A DNA stretch of 64,000 nt from Codonopsis lanceolata (GCA_013146195.2 CM028377.1:35469632-35533631); one strand, 5' to 3'; shown: positions 12,804 to 22,894, counted from the first letter of the stretch. The notes: generated by a model not told the origin, from the sequence alone. Numbers and translations are program-made.

Positions 12804-13850
12804 TAAATAATTGTTTATCATTATTATAAACTAGTTTTACACCAGTGCGTTAACGCATGGTCATACAATTTTTTTTTCAATTAACTTATACTTTAAGTGA
12901 AACAAAGAAGAAAAACAAAATTTCAAAAATAAAAATACAAATAATGTTGGAGGCAATTACTTTCTATAAAAAAAAATCTGATTTATTTTGAATTAAAATT
13001 TAGAGACTTGTATATTTAAGATTTGAGAAAAAAAAGTCAATTTTTTAGAAAAAAATTGGGGTTTAATGGCATGATGTGTGTTTCAAGGAGTTTTGACTAT
13101 TTAATGTTATAAGTGACGTAATTGTAAATGATAAAGTTTGCTGTAAAAAATGATGAATGTTTCGAGGACTATTCAGATCTAATGAAATCACATAAAAACA
13201 TTGTGTTTAATTTTTTCATATAAAAATATTTTTGACATTTAGATCTACTGTGAATTTGTAAATATTTTTTATACATTGATTTTTGTTATTTATTTTTAGA
13301 TAAATCTCCAAACTGTTTTAATTATTTAGAATTCTCGAAAGATAATTTTTTCTGGTGATTTTTCTTCCATATTACTTTGAATTTGTCAATGGTTTTTTTT
13401 ACATTTCAAAATTTGGGTATTTCTTGATTTACTTGATATTTTTAGTATAATATTTCAATATTTAAGGGGTTCATGTTGTGAAGAATCAATGTTTAGTTGA
13501 GGAAGGAGACTGTGAAATAAATGTCGAACAATATTTTATGGGTTAATCTTTCTTTCATTTATCTGATCATATAAGAAGAAGGATACGGTGATTGTGAACT
13601 AATCCATTTTCATTAATCATCATTTACAATTTGTTGATTCTTTTTCGTTTAACACAACTGATAATTGGAAAACTGTACGAATTGAGATAATTAATGGTGG
13701 AAGTTCCAAGGAATTTTTGAATTATTTAATTAAAGAATTCATTAATTGTTTCTTGTCAATAGGAGTTTCTATTTTGGGAAACAAAATTTTGGCGGGATTT
13801 TTCCATATATAGACTACTTTGCTTTTATATATATACCAGATCTTCATGTT
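12804..13850 (+). repeat. 1 kb direct repeat, copy 2
   Basis: Second copy of 10348-11380, same orientation, running straight into the 457 bp tandem unit at 13832. Confidence 0.8.
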
Positions 13851-14880
13851 AATGTCTATGGCACAGTCCCAGTATATCTGATTTTGTCAATTAATGACAG
13901 TGCAAAAATAGAAGGTGCGATTTAAAAAAATGCTGCAGACTGCAGTTGAGGGGTACATTGATTCAAGTGATAGTTGAGAGATAGATGTTTTATAAGCGGT
14001 GACTATTCAGAAAATTAATCGTAGGGTGTGACTTTGTAATGTGAAGATTAAATATAGAGAGATGAAAAATAGGTGAATGTTCATAATATTAATTGTAAGG
14101 GGTGACTTGTAATAGATAAAATAAAAAATAGGGAGTTAAAATGGATAACTACTCACACATATGAATGTGAAGGTGAATCCCTACCGTTAATTTTGTTAAG
14201 ATAATTTAATTTCAACCTCTTAATAGCCCTAGTCAATTATCTAGCTGTTTTATAATATATATATTGAAGTATTAAGGTTGTTTAGGTATATACTAGATCT
14301 TCATTCTCGTGCATATGACACGTTACCAGTATATCTGATTTAGTCAATTAAAATGACAGTGCAAAAATAGAATGTGCAATTTAAAAAATTGTTACAGTTG
14401 AGGGGTACATTACTTCAAGTGATAGTTGAGGGATTGATGTTTTATAAAGGGTGATTGTTCAGAAAATTAATCACAGTGTGTGACTTTGTAATGTAAAGAT
14501 AAAATATAGGGAGAAGAAAAATAGATGACTGCTTATAATATTAATTGTAAGGAGTGACTTGTAATAGATAAAATAAAAAACATGGAGTTAAAAATGGATA
14601 ACTACTCACACATGTGAATGTGAAGGTGAATCTCAACCGTTAAGTTTTTAAAGATAATTTAATCTCAACTTCTTAATAGCGCTAGTTAATTACCTAGCTG
14701 TTTTATAATATAGATAGATAGTATGTTTAAAAAAATACATAAAGATGGTCATGCTAGTATTAGATAGGAAAATTTAGTCAATTCAAACGACGGTGCCTAA
14801 AGATAATGTGTAATTTAAAAAAAATGTTATAATTGAGACGACACATTATTTCAATTGATAGTTATGGGGGTGGTCAATTC
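13832..14880 (+). repeat. 457 bp tandem repeat, two copies plus a partial third
   Basis: Unit 1 starts at 13832 (TATACCAGATCTTCAT) and unit 2 at 14289 (TATACTAGATCTTCAT). Both run through the same landmarks (GACAGTGCAAAAATAGAA, GTTGAGGGGTACATT) to CTAGCTGTTTTATAATATA. A shorter, diverged third copy follows at about 14735-14880. It is non-coding and the class is unknown. Confidence 0.75.
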
Positions 14881-15085
14881 AAACCCAACCTATAGCTGGT
14901 GGGGCTTAAGCGTAATTCACCCTAAATAAAATAATTGCCAAAATAGTTTGTTCCCAGAATGTTGATATTACATTAATACGAAGAACTAATATTTGGTAAT
15001 TATTGATTTTTTTTTTTGTTTATGAACCTACCAATATTGTCAGAAGGGTATTTGGTTAACTCATATACACAATAATGAATAATCT

Positions 15086-15094
15086 TATATATAT
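15086..15094 (+). promoter_or_regulatory. Possible TATA box of the TPD1-like gene
   Basis: TATATATAT lies 40 bp before the predicted start codon, which would give a very short leader. The 14881-15085 stretch upstream shows no other gene or element. Confidence 0.35.
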
Positions 15095-15133
15095 GGATCA
15101 AGAATTCTATCTATTCATTCATATCTCATTTAA

Positions 15134-16073
15134 ATGGCAGCCTTGGTACGGTCTTTACTTGTAGTTCTCCTCCTGGGTCTTATTAACAAAGGTGAATCTA
15201 TTTGTGGTTTAATTTTTTAAAATTCATTTTATGAATTTAGTATGTAATTAAGTTTCTTAGAGTAATATTTTTTGGCCTGGAATATTTCGTTGTCATAGTC
15301 TTCGTTCTCCGTAAATTGAGTAATCTTGATTGCGATTCATAGGCGGTGTTTGTACATTTGCCGCTACTCGCATCTCGAAAAATTCTCGAATGCGATCCTT
15401 GGCTAGTGTTTGTGCATTCGCCACATAAGTGAGCAATCCAAACGACCCTACTATTTAATTTTAAATCTTTACGTTTCTTATTCATTAAAGAATCCAACTT
15501 TCTTTTTTTCTTTTTTTTTCTCATAAGGGGGGCATGGGAAGGGATCGAACTTGAGACCTCACACATCTCCCCATCTACCATCGACCACCCCTTAGGGGCT
15601 ATCCAACTTATTCACTATAAGTCAGTATCATAATTCAGTAACTACAAAGATTCACAGACATTATAGAGCGATTGCTCGAGAGAGTTTCTGAATTTTTCCA
15701 TCCTATGTAAAGAAATTCCTTGTCGTTTTTATGGTACTTCTTATCAATCAATTTAAAAAATGCAGGATTGTGCCAATGCTTATTGAAGAACATATCCATC
15801 CATACAGAACGAACCTGGAAAAATGTACATGGGAAGGCAGAATGGAAAGTGACTATAGTCAATAATTGTAGATGTCCACAAGAAAGCCTAGTCGTCTGGT
15901 GCCAAGGTTTTCAAACAACCGAGCGAGTAAGCCCTGATATCTTAGCACAGGTCGGTAACGTATGCCTTGTGAACAGAGGCCATGCCATCACCCTCGGCTC
16001 TCCATTCCATTTTTATTACGCTTGGGATCGTCGTTTTAAGTTCTCGCCAGTGGTGTCAAACACTCTTTGTTAA
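15134..16073 (+). CDS. TPD1-like small secreted cysteine-rich protein (two exons)
   Basis: Exon 1 is 15134-15191 and exon 2 is 15766-16073; the intron is 15192-15765 (donor AAAG/GTGAAT, acceptor AATGCAG/GA). Exon 1 ends after the first base of a codon and exon 2 supplies the other two, so the frame closes without stops, giving about 122 residues. Residues 1-19 form a hydrophobic signal peptide rich in Leu and Val. The mature part has the order expected of the TPD1-like family: CQC, then GKAEWKVTIVNNCRC, WCQGFQT, a CLVN box, a YAWD box and a C-terminal Cys, seven cysteines in all. TPD1 in Arabidopsis is a secreted ligand acting in anther cell fate. The shorter homologues like this one are mostly uncharacterised, so function here is inferred from family only. 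The gene looks intact. A SINE sits in its intron. Confidence 0.8.
15501..15600 (-). mobile_element. tRNA-derived SINE in the TPD1-like intron
   Basis: The 100 bp insert is flanked by 9 bp direct repeats ATCCAACTT (15492-15500 and 15601-15609). On the minus strand it starts AGCCCCTAAGGGGTGG, has a polymerase III box B (AAGTTCGATCCC, 15541-15552) and a weak box A-like GGTCGATGGTAGA, and ends in an A-rich tail. This is the structure of a plant SINE. The minus-strand frame across it is not a gene. Confidence 0.85.
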
Positions 16074-16671
16074 TTAGAACGAAATGGTGACCGAGCGAGA
16101 ACATATATTTTGCTACAAAGTTCCACGGTAGAACACTTTACTGAACTTGCATTTGTGCATAAACTTTTATTATGTTAAGAGATTATTATGAATCCACCAC
16201 AAGTATTTGTCGCAATGAACTTTCGTTATCGGTATATTGAGTAACTTTTTTTTAATTGGATTAATATATAGTTTGGTCCCTGAACTTTCAAATTCTGATT
16301 TATATTGTAACTGATGTTGAATATTTCATATGGTGGTTCTTCAACTCAACTTTAGGCTACATGTGAGTCCCTCGTGGAGTTATCTTTTGAAGGAATGTTA
16401 AATTTTCAGTGAAATGACAATTTTGCCCTCACTAAATGTTGAGAAGGATCACTTGGCCACAATATTCTAAGGAGGATAAATAAAATATAAACCAAAAATT
16501 TCAAAAACAATAAAATAATAAACAAATCAAGCTAAAAGTCAAAATTTAACAATGAGAGTCAAGAATCAGATTAAATTGTTTCCTTTATCTTTGGCATCCA
16601 CCACGATCTCTTCATTGATCTTAAATAACTGCAAATCAAAAGTTCACCAATATCAGTACCACGTACACCAA
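16074..16671. other. 3' flank of the TPD1-like gene
   Basis: AT-rich, with no reading frame of note. The stretch 16230-16460 (AGTTTGGTCCCTGAAC .. AATTTTGCCCTC) is of the degenerate intergenic-repeat type also seen at 7730-7870 and 63640-63800. Confidence 0.45.
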
Positions 16672-16834
16672 CTTTTAGAAAGAACAACTTTTTTTTTGTA
16701 GGAAACAGGGACGGTACCCTGAAGATTTTATTAATTAAGGATGAAAATTACAAACTTGAGGGGGACAATCAGCCTGACCCTTATAAATGGGAGGACAAAG
16801 GAGCCGAACCTCGAAAAGGAGAATACAAAAAAGT

Positions 16835-18262
16835 CTAAGATGAACGAACATAAGGAGTTCTGTGTTTATCCAAAGCAATAAGACCCTGAATTGAAGCCGG
16901 AAGAGTAGAAACCGACATGAATTGAATATTATCAACTTGATCACATCCATAGTTTGCCAGAGCGTCAGCCACCGAATTGGCCTCCCTATAGCAGTGTTGA
17001 ATGGAGAAACCCAATTCCTGAATCAAAGCTTGAATGGAAAGAATCAAATATGTACAATCCCAAGGACCCCGGCTCCTACCTTGAATACAGTCTAAAATAC
17101 TTTTAGAATAAATTTCCACAATGGCCCGTGACCAACCTTTAATTTTCAGCCATTTTAAACCCTGAAGTAAAGCCTTGCATTCAGCTATAGAACTGTTGCA
17201 ATGCCCATAAGATTCTGCAAAAGCGAAGAGCATATTGCTCGAGTGATCGCGGATAATACCACCCCCCGAACTGGGCCCTGAATTTCCGCGACTAACACCA
17301 TCACAATTGAGTTTAACAAAATCCAAAGAGGGCTTATTCCAGCTAACAACCCGGATGATTTTCGTAGAGATGCGATCAAGACGAGCTTCAAAAATGTGAT
17401 CCCAAGAGCCCCCGGAATGAATGCTGAAACCTGCTCCTTTAATAGAAGAAGTGATCAGAAGTTTAATTCGATCAATGAGAATCCAAGGGGGATTGCGAGC
17501 ACTATCATGAATGCAGGAATTACGGTTCTTCCACAGCTCTCACATAATGATGGATGGAGTAATAGTAAACAAGAGAGAATTGGGATTAGCCAACCACCAG
17601 GAAAAACAGGCCTGATTAACAGACTCCCCATTGAACCGTATACCACCAGCTCTATTAAAGTCGGACCATATATAACGGGCAGTTGGGCTATTAAGGAACA
17701 CATGGGAGTAAGATTCAAAACTTCCCTCAACGCAACAAGCACAACGATAAGCAAGATGAACTCCTCTCTGAATAATACTCTCGTCTAGAGGGAGACGATG
17801 CTGAAGAAGACGCCACATGAAGATGGAGATACGTTTGGGCAGATGCTTATTCCAATAAAAAGATGTAGAGAAGATAACTGGCCAATGCTGCCGAGAAATA
17901 TTCCAAGCCGAATGGAAGGAGAAATTTCCTTTATTCGAAAGGCTCCATATCGCAAAATCCGGATGATCAGACAGGCTAATCCCATATTTCTTAATAGACA
18001 AAACTGCATCAATACCGAGTTCTGCCTTGGCCTCCACCGAAATATTCGTAGACGAATGGAAAGCGTCTTTAATCCTGGGAATGGAACTAGAATCAGGATG
18101 ATGAAGATAAACATCTGGCAACCAATTATCAAACCAAGTCAAGCAGTGCACATGCCCAATGATCCACTTAATGTGCTTGTCAGCCTCCTCTCGTATAGCG
18201 CAGATACGCCGCCAGGAATTCGAGCCTTTAGATGAAGATAGAAGAGGATGAGATAAAGAGCA
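16835..18262 (-). pseudogene. LINE ORF2 C-terminus: zinc-binding domain and RNase H
   Basis: The zinc-binding domain of plant L1 reverse transcriptases is at about 18200-17600 (landmarks FSFHSAWN, HLPKRISIFMWRLL, CACC). The plant-type RNase H is at 17326-16930: LNCDGVSRGN with the first catalytic Asp, AECKALLQGL with the Glu, and YREANSVADALAN with the last Asp. The position normally VE-x-DS reads VEIYS, so the third acidic residue is Tyr, which should disable the enzyme. A frame break lies between the two domains near 17400-17540. Confidence 0.85.
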
Positions 18263-19039
18263 TGTAACACCCCGCCCCTTCGTTAGCTCGGTTTGCGTGC
18301 TATATTTACACTTCTTCCTTTGTCGACTGTATGATTGGTTTGTGAGAGGGTCTAGATGTGTATGAGAGACCACATTATAACCAAAACACTATTAAGAGAT
18401 GCCATATAGTTGTTGACTTGCTAAAGTCACAAGTCGTGACTCGACGATAGTCGGAATGCGACGCGATTGAGAGTTTGCTTGCGATTTGCGTTCGTGACCT
18501 CGGTTTGGTCCTAGACCTCTATATGAAGGTTTATTAACATGTTTAGATGCATTATACTTCAAGTTGGAGGTGTTCCTTAAGTCTATCGATGATTTGGAAG
18601 CTTTAGAGATAGCGTTCGTCTCTATCGCGTAGTTCGGGGATTGAGTCGTGTAATCATCTCTCCTTTGGAGTTCTTATTTCCCTAGTTGTTATTCAACTTT
18701 CTAGAAGTATTTAAGCTTCTTCATTATCCCTTAGACTTGCCTTAAAAGTCTCCTTTCATTGCTCGTTCGATTGCGAGTTCATTCGTCGTTCGGTTGCACG
18801 TTGTTGCACCTCCTCCCGGTTTCGTTCCGAGTTGTTCCAGATGTTGTTCGGGTGTGTTTTCGACTTTTTTTTAGTTGGGTTAGACCTTAGAATGGTTGCC
18901 CATGAGTTTGGGACCATTTAGGACGTGTTTAGACCAAGTTCAAGGGTTGTACGATGCGCTCGCATCGAATTCTGATCACCAGCTCGCGGGGCAATGCTGG
19001 GAGCATTGCAAAATGGTCATGAGCAGCTCCCAGAAGCCT

Positions 19040-19075
19040 AGGCGCCCGCCTGGCCTTGAGTGAGGCGCCTGCCTC
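19040..19075. promoter_or_regulatory. Paired GC-rich palindromes upstream of the LTR TATA box
   Basis: AGGCGCCCGCCT (19040-19051) and GAGGCGCCTGCCTC (19062-19075) form two near-palindromic sites 10 bp apart, about 230 bp before the TATA box. Related pairs occur in the other LTRs at 25330-25365, 33681-33716 and 58192-58295, while neighbouring sequence has diverged. A protein-binding site is inferred only from this conservation. Confidence 0.5.
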
Positions 19076-19304
19076 AACATCAGGAGGCACCTACAGGATT
19101 TTCCCCTGTTTTGTGTTTTGACGAGAATTGCCTATCCTACCCTCATTAAACCCCCTCTAAACCCTTCCTAACCACCCATACTTAACCCAAATCATGTCCT
19201 AACATTAGTTGGAAGTTAATTAAGGTTAGATTAGTGATTGATTAATCCTAATCTCTACTAATTGTGCAAGGGAAATGTCTATTGTGCCCTCCTTCTTTTG
19301 GGGG

Positions 19305-19312
19305 TATAAATA
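19305..19312 (+). promoter_or_regulatory. LTR promoter TATA box (5' LTR)
   Basis: TATAAATA in the context GGGGTATAAATACCC. Transcription should begin about 30 bp on, near 19335. The same box is at 25595-25602 in the 3' LTR and 58529-58536 in the chromovirus LTR. Confidence 0.8.
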
Positions 19313-20810
19313 CCCAAACCCATTTGAGAAATCAGAAAATCCTTTCATTTCTTCTCCTCCACAATACGTATTAGAGAGAGAGAGAGAGAGAGAGGAGGCT
19401 TGGAGATTCTTGAGCCCTAGCTTCATTCTTCCTTTCGATCCAAGACGATCCAACCGTCCGATTGCCTTCAAACTTCAGATTCGTGAAGCCCTCGACGTGT
19501 AGAACAACTTCATCATTCGGATTTTGATTCTCTTGAGTTTTCACTCAAGCTAGGTAAGTTACCTCCTTTTGATTTTGGTTCATTGGCCCTAAGGAAAACA
19601 ACCTATATGCTATTTGTGGACAATGAACACTTGATATGCTTTGTATGCCCAATTTGGGGATTTTTGGAAGTATAAACTTGTTAGGAGCATTTGTAGAATG
19701 ACTTCTATGATTATTGAAGTATATGATTATTCTTCATCTTGTGTTTCTAGGCTTATGAGCATGCTAGAAATCATGTCCATATGTTACTTGGGTTCATTGT
19801 GGAAATATGTCTATTTTGTGTATTTTTGGAGGTATGAACTTGTCAATGCCATGTGTAGGATGATTTGAATGATGTTGTGTGTTGGGAGAAACGTGTCATC
19901 TCTTTGTTAAGATTTTTTTATGAATTTAGGGCTTGGGAATTAAGCCCGAACTATTTTGGAAATTGTTATAAATTGAAGTGGGTGTTAATGATGAGATTGA
20001 TGAAATGTGTAAGAAATGAAACTTAGTATTAAGACTCAATGGAGTCGTTATAGGTTCAATAAGATATTGGAGAGCCTTAGGTTGAAATCCTACGATGTTC
20101 GGGTTTGGTTGGTTTTGATTGTGAGTACCTGAGCATCTCGAATTGCGTCCCATTTGTGACACCCACGATATAAAGGCTTATTGGGGATTTATTTAGAGCG
20201 TGCTCGTTAGGAGCACGGAGCATTAGAGACCAACTTATGATCTCGTATTACTTTAAGAAATGATTATTTGAATGAGTTCTCTCTTAGGGAATTTGGTCGC
20301 GTGCACATCAAAGCACTTGCGAGGTTATGACTATGGGTTGGTTTTGGTACCGTTGAGCTTGGTTTGAGAATGTCGAGTATATATGACAATTGGGACTATG
20401 GTTGAGTCCGATGTACCTTTAAGCAAAGATTAAATGATAAGTCTTGATTTATGATTGTTCTTAGACTAAAATAATAGTCTTTGGTTTAATCCCAAGTAGA
20501 GGACTATGGTAGACCTCATGTTCTGATTTCTTGAGCTTATATGCTACTTTTGATTGGGTGATAACTTGAGAATTATGAGTACCTCAATATGTGGTTCTTG
20601 ACTAAACTTATACGTTAGTTGGATTTGTTAAGTATGTGCAAATATGTGCATCGTTAAATTGGTGTGTAGAGCTTTATGTCCTACTTGATTTTATAAGTCC
20701 GCTATGGTCGGTCTTTATTCTTGTTCGAGCATGCGAGTAAATATCTACTTGTGCATTGCATAAAAGTCCAGCTGGCATTATTTGGATTGGTTTTTCTGTC
20801 AGGGTGGGAC

Positions 20811-20902
20811 GATACATCGCCTATACGAATCGTAAGATTCGTATTCGCTATGGATCGCCGCACCTGGGACCTCACATACCCCTCCATTGTTGGCCGCAAT
20901 GG
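20811..20902 (+). promoter_or_regulatory. Conserved two-hairpin leader block, dimer-site-like
   Basis: Hairpin 1: outer arms 20811-20820 and 20847-20856 (8 of 10 pairs), inner perfect 9 bp stem ATACGAATC/GATTCGTAT closing a GTAA loop, which is of GNRA type. Hairpin 2: CCATTG (20884-20889), loop TTGGCCG, CAATGG (20897-20902), extended by two outer pairs including a wobble. The block is kept across divergent LTR families with compensatory stem changes and a loop that always contains GGCC. Confidence 0.65.
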
Positions 20903-22045
20903 GGAAGTAGCCCCTTTGCCGTAACAATACGTGCGTCATTGGCTGCTATTGATACAAAGTAGGTTCTCGCTGTGAGTCAATGAATTCACAAAACATCGAT
21001 GGCACGATACAGTATAACATTGTGTATTGCAGGAGCAACACAACGACACTAATTCGGTATCTTCTCTATCCCTTATGTGGCTTACTATAAGCACTTATAT
21101 GAAAGATAATGTGCTATGTGGTTTATGAAGTTTATGTTACTTGATGACTTAATACAAGTTTATTAATGGTGTGCTATTAAGATGCCATGATTTTGTACAA
21201 GCTTGTGCATTATGTCATGCCACGTCATGCTATGCCATACAATTGCATTTAGTAACTTACTGGGTCATTATGACTCATTTCGTGTGTTTGTTTTCCTTAG
21301 TTTTTGCAGTAAGATCGTTAGTGCGCGTTGCAGCTTCGGGTGCTTGTTGGATAGCAGGTGGTCTTCCGGGCTTTAAGCTTGGAGATTTTATTATTATCGT
21401 TATTATGTATCTTGTGAGACACGAATGTAAAGTTATGTAAACTTTACTTGGGTAGTTATGTTAGTATTTTATTGTCGTTTATTTTGGGAGCCGACTTGTT
21501 TGGTCGAGCTATTGTATTTATTTAGAAGTTTATTCGGTTGTCTTCCCGAGCAAGGATTTAGCTCACATATTCTAGTTTTGTTGATGTTATCTCCGACAAT
21601 TTTAGTGGTGAGTCCTTGGTTTAGTTGTTAGTATTTAAATCTCTTATTCTTTTAGTTGAACTGTCCCTCCGGCATGTTTTAGCCGTTGAGTGGTTGTTTA
21701 TCAGGTTGGGTTCTTGTTGTCTTGCCGGCCTTTGGTTGCCGATGGTTCGTTGCCCGTGCGCAATGTTGTGTCACGCGCGTCGTAGATTTATCAAGAGATA
21801 GTTGTCTCTTAGCCTTGCGTTCCTTGGTCTAGGATTAAGGTTTGGGTTCCACTTATGATTTTCTTCCGCAGATTTTAGTTTTGTTATCCTGTTTTGCCAT
21901 TATGGCTTTACATTCCTGTTCGAGCTTGATGGCTCATCTTTCGACTCGCACCATTACGCTTAGTAGGTGCTTGTTCGTCTTCTAGCTTGTCTTGACGGCA
22001 CTACCTTGGGATTCTGCATTGGAATTCGGGTCGGGTCGTTACACT

Positions 22046-22057
22046 TGGTATCAGAGC
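22046..22057 (+). other. Primer binding site, initiator tRNA-Met
   Basis: TGGTATCAGAGC begins two bases after the LTR end (TTACA at 22043). Confidence 0.95.
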
Positions 22058-22153
22058 TATAGGTTAGCTATTTCTCCAGGATAGGTTCCTTGGCCTAGTT
22101 TGGGTTGGGTTATTGTTGAGTTGTTAACGTTGAGTGTTCTTTGTAGGTGTATT

Positions 22154-22894
22154 ATGTTAGGAACTTGGCGTGGAGCTAGTTCTAGTAGGCCTCGTTCGAG
22201 TACAGCTCGTGGCGATGAGAGAGAGGAAAACGTTAGTGAGCCGTGTGTGACTCCTCAACCGATGATTGGACTAGAAAGCAATTTCACCATCCTTGAGAAT
22301 TTTTTGAAGTTGAAACCGAAAAGTTTTGATGGAGGGCCAGATGATGCTAAGGCGGAGCGTTGGCTAGAAAGCATGGAGAAGATCTTTGTAGTTTTGGGTT
22401 GTACATCAGAAGAAATGGTGACCTTAGCGGTGTTTATATTGGATGGTGCGGCCGAGCATTGGTGGTTTGAATTACGAGATCGTTGGAGACGGCATGGAGT
22501 GCCTCGAGTGTGGGAGAACTTTGTCAAGGAGTTTATGGTACGGTTTAGTCCGGTAGTAATTCGAGAACGAAGAGAGATGGAATTTCTAGTGTTAGAACAA
22601 GGAGACATGACCGTGGCTCAGTATTCAACAAAGTTTGTAGAGCTGGCTCGCTATTGCGGTTACTTGGTACCGGATGAGGCTAGGAAGACCGAGAGGTTTG
22701 TGAAAGGCTTGAGGACGAAATATCGTAGGCAGCTTATTCTATTACAGCTTACGGATTACCGAGGGGCTGTGGATCGTGCATATGCGATGGAGATGGATAT
22801 CGAGGATCATGCTCGAGAGAGGACCTCGGAGACTATTAGGATTGCTACTTCTACCTCTAGACGGAGACGACGAGGTGACAAGGTGACGAGTTGA
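22154..22894 (+). CDS. Gag polyprotein of the gag-only element
   Basis: The start is chosen at the ATG at 22154 because it follows the predicted splice acceptor; the frame is open upstream to 22100. It gives 246 residues. The N-terminus is Arg/Ser-rich. The retrotransposon Gag core spans about residues 45-200 (landmarks FLKLKPKSFDGG, AERWLESMEKIF, AAEHWW, EFLVLEQGDMTVAQY, RFVKGL). This protein forms the particle that packages the RNA. The chromovirus Gag at 60606 is a clear but diverged homologue (FLKLKPSAFLGEPNPREAEL, AAEHWW, EQGTMTVAEY). A TGA at 22892-22894 stops the frame just before the zinc-knuckle region, which continues in the same frame to about 23083. The original protein was probably longer. 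Confidence 0.88.
   Translation: MLGTWRGASSSRPRSSTARGDEREENVSEPCVTPQPMIGLESNFTILENFLKLKPKSFDGGPDDAKAERWLESMEKIFVVLGCTSEEMVTLAVFILDGAAEHWWFELRDRWRRHGVPRVWENFVKEFMVRFSPVVIRERREMEFLVLEQGDMTVAQYSTKFVELARYCGYLVPDEARKTERFVKGLRTKYRRQLILLQLTDYRGAVDRAYAMEMDIEDHARERTSETIRIATSTSRRRRRGDKVTS

Larger units (their letters stand above)
18263..22043 (+). repeat. 5' LTR of the gag-only element, 3781 bp
   Basis: Runs from TGTAACACCCCGCCCC to GGGTCGGGTCGTTACA. Contents in order: a paired GC-rich palindrome (19040-19075), TATA box (19305-19312), a GA run (19371-19395), a strong splice donor (19553/19554) and a conserved two-hairpin block (20811-20902). Frames in it, such as 19641-19868, recur unchanged in the 3' LTR and are not supported as genes. 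Confidence 0.93.
19554..22146 (+). other. Predicted leader intron of the gag-only element
   Basis: Donor AAGCTAG/GTAAGT at 19553/19554. The acceptor TTCTTTGTAG/G ends at 22146, seven bases before the gag ATG at 22154, with a TTAAC branch-site-like motif about 20 bp upstream. Splicing would leave a leader of only about 230 nt in front of gag and remove the hairpin block and the primer site. The donor recurs at the equivalent place in the other LTR families here (41874/41875, 58766/58767 and, on the minus strand, 33206/33205 and 47028/47027). Not proven without RNA data. Confidence 0.6.

Noticed and set aside
10348..13850. The 1 kb direct repeats as LTRs of one retrotransposon around 11381-12803
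   Set aside because: No TG..CA ends, no primer site or purine tract next to them, and the intervening DNA is an LTR fragment of another family.
13832..14730. Helitron ends, from the CTAG-like motif near CTAGCTGTTTTATAATATA
   Set aside because: No TC start, no 3' hairpin before CTRR and no A/T insertion site could be established; CTAG lies inside the unit.
15237..15581. A 114-residue minus-strand frame within the TPD1-like intron
   Set aside because: It covers a SINE and simple T-rich sequence; its lysine run is the SINE tail read as protein.
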